In this document: one piece after another, positions 31,747-35,173 of the stretch | How positions within the stretch are numbered: the stretch's first letter is position 1 | Layout of the letters: every line of letters starts with the position of its first letter | Source: Planctomycetota bacterium | Lineage (GTDB): Bacteria; Planctomycetota; UBA1135 | Reading direction: 5' to 3' | Assembly: GCA_022447335.1 (NCBI GenBank) | Contig: JAKVCF010000006.1 | Span: 1 to 35,173 of the forward strand | Length of the DNA: 35,173 nt | Made by a program: the position numbers and the translations under genes | The notes under the pieces: model-generated | Told to the model about the DNA's origin: nothing | The model's database searches: none | The model's input: the letters and a program-made list of their open reading frames with translations, nothing else

Positions 31747-32499
31747 TTAGGCATCTTCGTCGACAGACTTGGCAAGCTCGAAGCGACGGCCTAGATAGAC
31801 CTCACGTACCTTTGGATCTGCAGCTAGATTTTCGGCGAGACCCTCGGCAAGGATGCGCCCGCCGGCCAGGATATATGTCCGGTCAGTGATCGACAGGGTT
31901 TCACGCACATTGTGGTCGGTCAGCAGGATTGCGATTCCGCGACGCTGGACCTGGCGCAGGATGGCTTGGATCTCCTCGACTGCTACCGGGTCGACTCCAG
32001 CAAAAGGCTCGTCCAGCAGCAGTAGCTTAGGTTCGCTCGCGAGTGCACGCGCGATTTCCAGGCGCCGTCGCTCACCACCCGAAAGGACTTCGCCGAGACT
32101 TTGGCGGAGGTGATCGAGGCCAAACTCTTCGAGTAGCGCGTCGGCACGGCGAACTTGTTCCTCCTTAGGGTGCCCAGCAACTTCGAGGACTGCGAGCAAA
32201 TTGTTTTCGACATTCAATTTGCGGAAGACCGAAGCCTCTTGGGACAGGTAGCCCATCCCGAGGCGTGCGCGCTTGTAGATCGGTAGTTTGGTGATGTCGA
32301 CGCCATTGAAGTACAGGCGACCTTTATCCGGTCGAATCATTCCCATACACATTCGGAAGGTCGTCGTCTTACCTGCCCCGTTTGGGCCGAGTAGTCCGAT
32401 GATTTCACCTGGCCCGACGCGCAAACTGACGTCGGATACGACCTGTCTTCCCTTGTAGGATTTACCTAGTCCCTCGGTGTTTAGTAGAGAGCTTGCCAT
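31747..32499 (-). CDS. lptB: LPS export ABC transporter ATP-binding protein
   Basis: ATPase of the LptB2FG complex that extracts LPS from the inner membrane for transport to the outer membrane. In 250 residues: Walker A GPNGAGKTT (38-46), Q-loop YLSQEASVFRKL (84-95), signature LSGGERRRLEIARAL (139-153), Walker B LLLLDEPFAGVDP (159-171) and the switch His in LTDHNVRETL. The family-specific SQEASVFRKLNVE and the EVYLGRRF-like C-terminus separate it from general ABC ATPases. I chose ATG 32497-32499 (MASSLLNTEGLGKSY), two bases after the signal peptidase stop, over an ATG at 32514 that would overlap that gene. Confidence 0.94.
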   Translation of the reverse strand: MASSLLNTEGLGKSYKGRQVVSDVSLRVGPGEIIGLLGPNGAGKTTTFRMCMGMIRPDKGRLYFNGVDITKLPIYKRARLGMGYLSQEASVFRKLNVENNLLAVLEVAGHPKEEQVRRADALLEEFGLDHLRQSLGEVLSGGERRRLEIARALASEPKLLLLDEPFAGVDPVAVEEIQAILRQVQRRGIAILLTDHNVRETLSITDRTYILAGGRILAEGLAENLAADPKVREVYLGRRFELAKSVDEDA

Positions 32500-32501
32500 G
32501 C

Positions 32502-33941
32502 TTAGTAAACCCATCCGATTCGCCAGACCGGCGCGAAGGGCGGGATCGGAAGGAAAACAGCTAGTGCTTTGCCCTGGACATATTCACGCGGCACGGTGTG
32601 GGTTGAAACAAGTTCGGGCTTGGAGCGATCTTTGAATTCGCTGAGCTGCTTGCGTGTGAATGTGTGCAGATCGCCCCATTCATCGCGTATCGTCATGTGG
32701 TCGGCAGCGCGATCCCAGCGTGGATTGTTGTAGGTGGGGTCGTGCCCGTCGGGTAGGTCATCTCCGCGCAGAAAGCTGACCCCGTTGACTGGTGGATCGA
32801 AGTTCAGGTGGCGTGCTTGCCAGTCGCGACTATCGAGAGAGTTTTGAGTATTGTCGCCCATCATGAAAAGCTCGCCCTCCGGAATCTCGTAGAAGCCGGT
32901 GCCGGCTTCGAGAGATGGGAGGTAGTGGACGGCACGGTGAATGGTGGGAGGTTCGATGTTCCATTCTCCGGCCGAGTGCAGGGCCATGCCGTTGCGCGAT
33001 GCGCGGCGTGGGTCGGATTTGAGGTTGCCGCTCCAACGCTCGCCATTGAGTTCTAGCTCCCAATGGTGGTCCCAGAAGGCGAAGACAAGGTCAAGCGGTT
33101 TCTCAGCTTGTGGTGCGAACTCAATCCCGCGTTGTTCACCGCTGGGCAGCAGTAGCGTAGTGCCGTTTGCGCTGAGGGTGATTTCAAACTCAAAGGCTCC
33201 GCACTCGGCGAGGAAGGTGAGCGGGGACACTTCGATTCCCGGTGTTGCGGTGAAAGAGAAGCGTAGGTCGGACACGATGTTGCGCGCCGCCGCGGAAGCG
33301 CCACCTGGACCGACCTTGGAGTACATGGCGTTTGGGTAACCGTCTCGGTATGAATCTTTGATGCTGCCTGTGTTCGGAAAGGACATCGCCGATCCAGCTT
33401 TCATCGTCGCGAGCCCTTCGCTGTTCGGCGATTCCATCTTCTGTATTCTCCAATTGGTCCAGATCGAGTGGTCGGCGCCTGGCTTGGGATAGACCTGTTT
33501 CCATATCCCTTCCTGTACTTTATGAGGCTTGCGTTGAATGATGAAAGGATCGTCTGTTTTGTGGGGACGAGTCCAAATGTCGCCCGCCTGGATCCATAGA
33601 TCTTCGTTCGAGAGGCCCACTAGGCGCTTGACATAGTTATTGCTTGCTGCGAGGGGGTAGCGGAAGACCACTACTTCCCAGCGGCGTGGATCGCGCAGCA
33701 TGTAGCAGATCTTGTCGACTAGTACGCGGTCGTGCACGCCACCGACTCGGCGGCCACCTTCAACTAGATCTGTCCCCATCAGCGTAGGTTGCATGGACCC
33801 CGTCGGGATCTGGTAAGCCTCAAGCGCAAACACCTTGAGGCCGAGGGACATCGCGATCGCAAATACGACCACTTCTATGTTGTCGCGGAAAGGGTTGGTT
33901 GGCTTACCTTTCTTTCTTTTGGGCTTGGCGTCGTCGGCCAT
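32502..33941 (-). CDS. lepB: Signal peptidase I with large insertion
   Basis: Membrane serine peptidase that removes Sec/Tat signal peptides. Ser49 in IPTGSMQPTL is the nucleophile and Lys105 in NNYVKRLVGL the general base; box E is MGDNTQNSLDSR (361-372). One N-terminal membrane helix (about 22-40) follows a basic cytoplasmic start KPKRKKGK. At 479 residues it is much longer than typical enzymes (about 190-330): some 235 residues lie between the Lys box and box E (about 115-350). They include a beta-rich, jelly-roll-like stretch (EFEITLSANGTTLLLPSG, DLVFAFWDHHWELELNGERW). The stop is 2 nt before lptB. A GCTACACT -10-like element lies 7 nt before its ATG. Confidence 0.94.
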   Translation of the reverse strand: MADDAKPKRKKGKPTNPFRDNIEVVVFAIAMSLGLKVFALEAYQIPTGSMQPTLMGTDLVEGGRRVGGVHDRVLVDKICYMLRDPRRWEVVVFRYPLAASNNYVKRLVGLSNEDLWIQAGDIWTRPHKTDDPFIIQRKPHKVQEGIWKQVYPKPGADHSIWTNWRIQKMESPNSEGLATMKAGSAMSFPNTGSIKDSYRDGYPNAMYSKVGPGGASAAARNIVSDLRFSFTATPGIEVSPLTFLAECGAFEFEITLSANGTTLLLPSGEQRGIEFAPQAEKPLDLVFAFWDHHWELELNGERWSGNLKSDPRRASRNGMALHSAGEWNIEPPTIHRAVHYLPSLEAGTGFYEIPEGELFMMGDNTQNSLDSRDWQARHLNFDPPVNGVSFLRGDDLPDGHDPTYNNPRWDRAADHMTIRDEWGDLHTFTRKQLSEFKDRSKPELVSTHTVPREYVQGKALAVFLPIPPFAPVWRIGWVY

Positions 33942-33948
33942 CGTGGGC

Positions 33949-33956
33949 AGTGTAGC
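33949..33956 (-). promoter_or_regulatory. lepB-lptB promoter -10
   Basis: GCTACACT (complement of 33949-33956) lies 7 nt before the lepB ATG, implying a nearly leaderless message. It has the same GC-TAnnnT form as the fhs, trpL, tRNA-Val and oxidoreductase promoters. Confidence 0.45.
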
Positions 33957-34007
33957 TTCCTCCTCGCGCTGGTTGCTTTTCGAGAGGATTTTGAGTTGTC
34001 TTCTAGA

Positions 34008-35173
34008 TTATTGAGAGAAACGGAGAGTGACGTTCTGTGAAGTGCTTGGGATGATTTCTAGAGTAACTGGCTTCTGCGTGAAAGGCAGTGTAGGTTCAGC
34101 CCCCTCGGGCTGAGGTGCGTCTGCTACGAGGTCGACGAAGCATTGTTCCGGAAGATCAAGGCGGAATAAGCCTAGTTTGTTGCTCGTATCCTTGGCGAGC
34201 ACAGCCCCTGGAATTCGTGGTGTCCCATGTAGATATGCCCGCACCTCGATGTTGGGGATCGGCTGACCTTCATCCGTTTCAACGCGACCTGTCAAGGTGA
34301 CAATTTCTCGTAGCTTGATAACGATATCTGTGTCACCTGGACGAGCTTGAACAAGTTCACTTGCAGCAAGTTTTTTAGTTGGGTTGTGCCAGTTATAGGA
34401 GGCGACGACTGTGAATAGATCGACAGTTTCCATTTCATCTGTCACTCCGAACAGCTCGAAGTTGCCATTAGATCCAGTGGGGGCCTTAATTCGATTTTCT
34501 GCATTTGCCACTTGGACAAAGACGCCTATAGCAGGTAATCCTTCTGGCGTCAGTACGATCCCCTTGATTGGTTTGCCAAGATTGAGTTCAAGCGCAATTC
34601 CAGCGACATGCCCCCCTTCGATTAGCTGTACCGTTTCTTCGTCATTGACTCCAGGTCGACCTTGTACCGCGGCAGTGACTCGGAACTCTCCTTCAGGTAG
34701 GTCCTGGAAGAAAAATCGACCTTGGCTGTCAGTGCGCGACTCTCGGACAGCGGTAACCCATGTATTTGCTAATGGCTGTGCGCCTGGTCGGAATCGACCG
34801 AGGTCTTGGTTGGCACCGCGGAGTTTGACTTGATGGCCAGGGATTGGGGCGCCGGCTTGTGATCTCAGAATCCCTTCGATTCGGCCACCAGGGTGGAGGA
34901 TGAGATCGCCATAGTCAATTTGATTTTCATCCTTCTCGTCTGCAGGAAAGTCATATACACGCGTTCCGTATTGGTCTTTCTGGAGGAAGAGTTGGTGGTC
35001 GACTTGTTGGTGTAGTTCGGACAGCTTGAATAAGCCCTCATGATCTGTGAGGGTGGACTCCCAATCAGAGCGAGCGATCCCATCAGTAGTCTTGGATCCG
35101 ACGCCCGCAACGTAGACACCCTCAAGTGGAGATCCTTCAGGATCTACGACTCGTCCAGTGGCGATCCGTGCTG
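34008..35173 (-). CDS. Carboxypeptidase-regulatory-like repeat protein, 5' truncated by window edge
   Basis: The frame is open from the window end to the TAA at 34008-34010, giving about 388 residues of the C-terminal part. It consists of at least four tandem beta-sandwich modules of the carboxypeptidase regulatory type (CarboxypepD_reg-like). Each has a G-x-V/I-x-x-x-x-G-x-P-I/L opening and a T-D/N-x-x-G-x-F-x-F/L closing: TGRVVDPEGSPLEGV with TDHEGLFKL, EGILRSQAGAPIPGH with TDSQGRFFF, KGIVLTPEGLPAIGV with GSNGNFELFG, and TGRVETDEGQPIPNI with NKLGLFRL. Such repeats usually occur in secreted or surface proteins; export cannot be checked because the N-terminus is missing. The function is unknown. 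Confidence 0.8.
   Translation of the reverse strand, partial: ARIATGRVVDPEGSPLEGVYVAGVGSKTTDGIARSDWESTLTDHEGLFKLSELHQQVDHQLFLQKDQYGTRVYDFPADEKDENQIDYGDLILHPGGRIEGILRSQAGAPIPGHQVKLRGANQDLGRFRPGAQPLANTWVTAVRESRTDSQGRFFFQDLPEGEFRVTAAVQGRPGVNDEETVQLIEGGHVAGIALELNLGKPIKGIVLTPEGLPAIGVFVQVANAENRIKAPTGSNGNFELFGVTDEMETVDLFTVVASYNWHNPTKKLAASELVQARPGDTDIVIKLREIVTLTGRVETDEGQPIPNIEVRAYLHGTPRIPGAVLAKDTSNKLGLFRLDLPEQCFVDLVADAPQPEGAEPTLPFTQKPVTLEIIPSTSQNVTLRFSQ

Overview
The window reads as a chromosomal segment of a free-living, diderm (outer-membrane) bacterium of moderately high GC. A TonB-dependent receptor with TonB, an LPS heptosyltransferase and LptB indicate an outer membrane. The secreted FG-GAP protein, carboxypeptidase-regulatory-like repeats, a PepSY membrane protein and a signal peptidase I with a very large insertion are reminiscent of marine Planctomycetota. 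That assignment is inference from gene style, not proof. No phage, insertion sequence, integrase or CRISPR array was seen.

Layout. 1-6.9 kb: a 5'-truncated PepSY-type membrane protein converges on formate-THF ligase (fhs, minus). Then come a membrane-anchored unknown, a secreted unknown (minus), a 28-residue membrane micropeptide just upstream of lemA, and an FG-GAP/VCBS protein that appears frameshifted. 6.9-12.1 kb: an unknown cytosolic protein, a TonB-dependent receptor with its own tonB, a DegT-family sugar aminotransferase and an Hpt phosphotransfer protein (minus). 12.1-15.4 kb: a gene-poor stretch with a possible small membrane protein, then a cytidine-deaminase-like pseudoenzyme directly followed by an unusually long NAD+-dependent DNA ligase.

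15.4-23.5 kb: a complete tryptophan operon, trpL-trpE-G-D-C-F-B-A, followed by a small chorismate-mutase-like gene and a type I-beta DAHP synthase. Most junctions overlap by 1 or 4 bases. In front lies a classical attenuator: a 27-residue leader peptide with Trp-Trp-Trp and a fourth Trp, then a perfect 12-bp terminator hairpin with a T run. Chorismate supply and its conversion to tryptophan therefore appear to share one Trp-sensing switch.

23.6-27.6 kb: a cell-envelope sugar region (GT2-like glycosyltransferase, WaaF-like heptosyltransferase, Gfo/Idh/MocA oxidoreductase, methyltransferase) around a tRNA-Val(CAC). 27.6-35.2 kb, all minus: a DPP-IV-like secreted peptidase, electron transfer flavoprotein etfB-etfA, signal peptidase I followed by LptB, and the 3' end of a repeat-rich carboxypeptidase-regulatory-like protein.

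A theme across the window is that first genes of transcription units carry a TAnnnT -10-like hexamer, often preceded by GC, only 5-13 nt before the start codon and usually lack a Shine-Dalgarno. Several internal operon genes do have one. This suggests widespread leaderless transcripts. A second theme is compactness: terminators of rightward units lie inside the 3' coding ends of convergent leftward genes.
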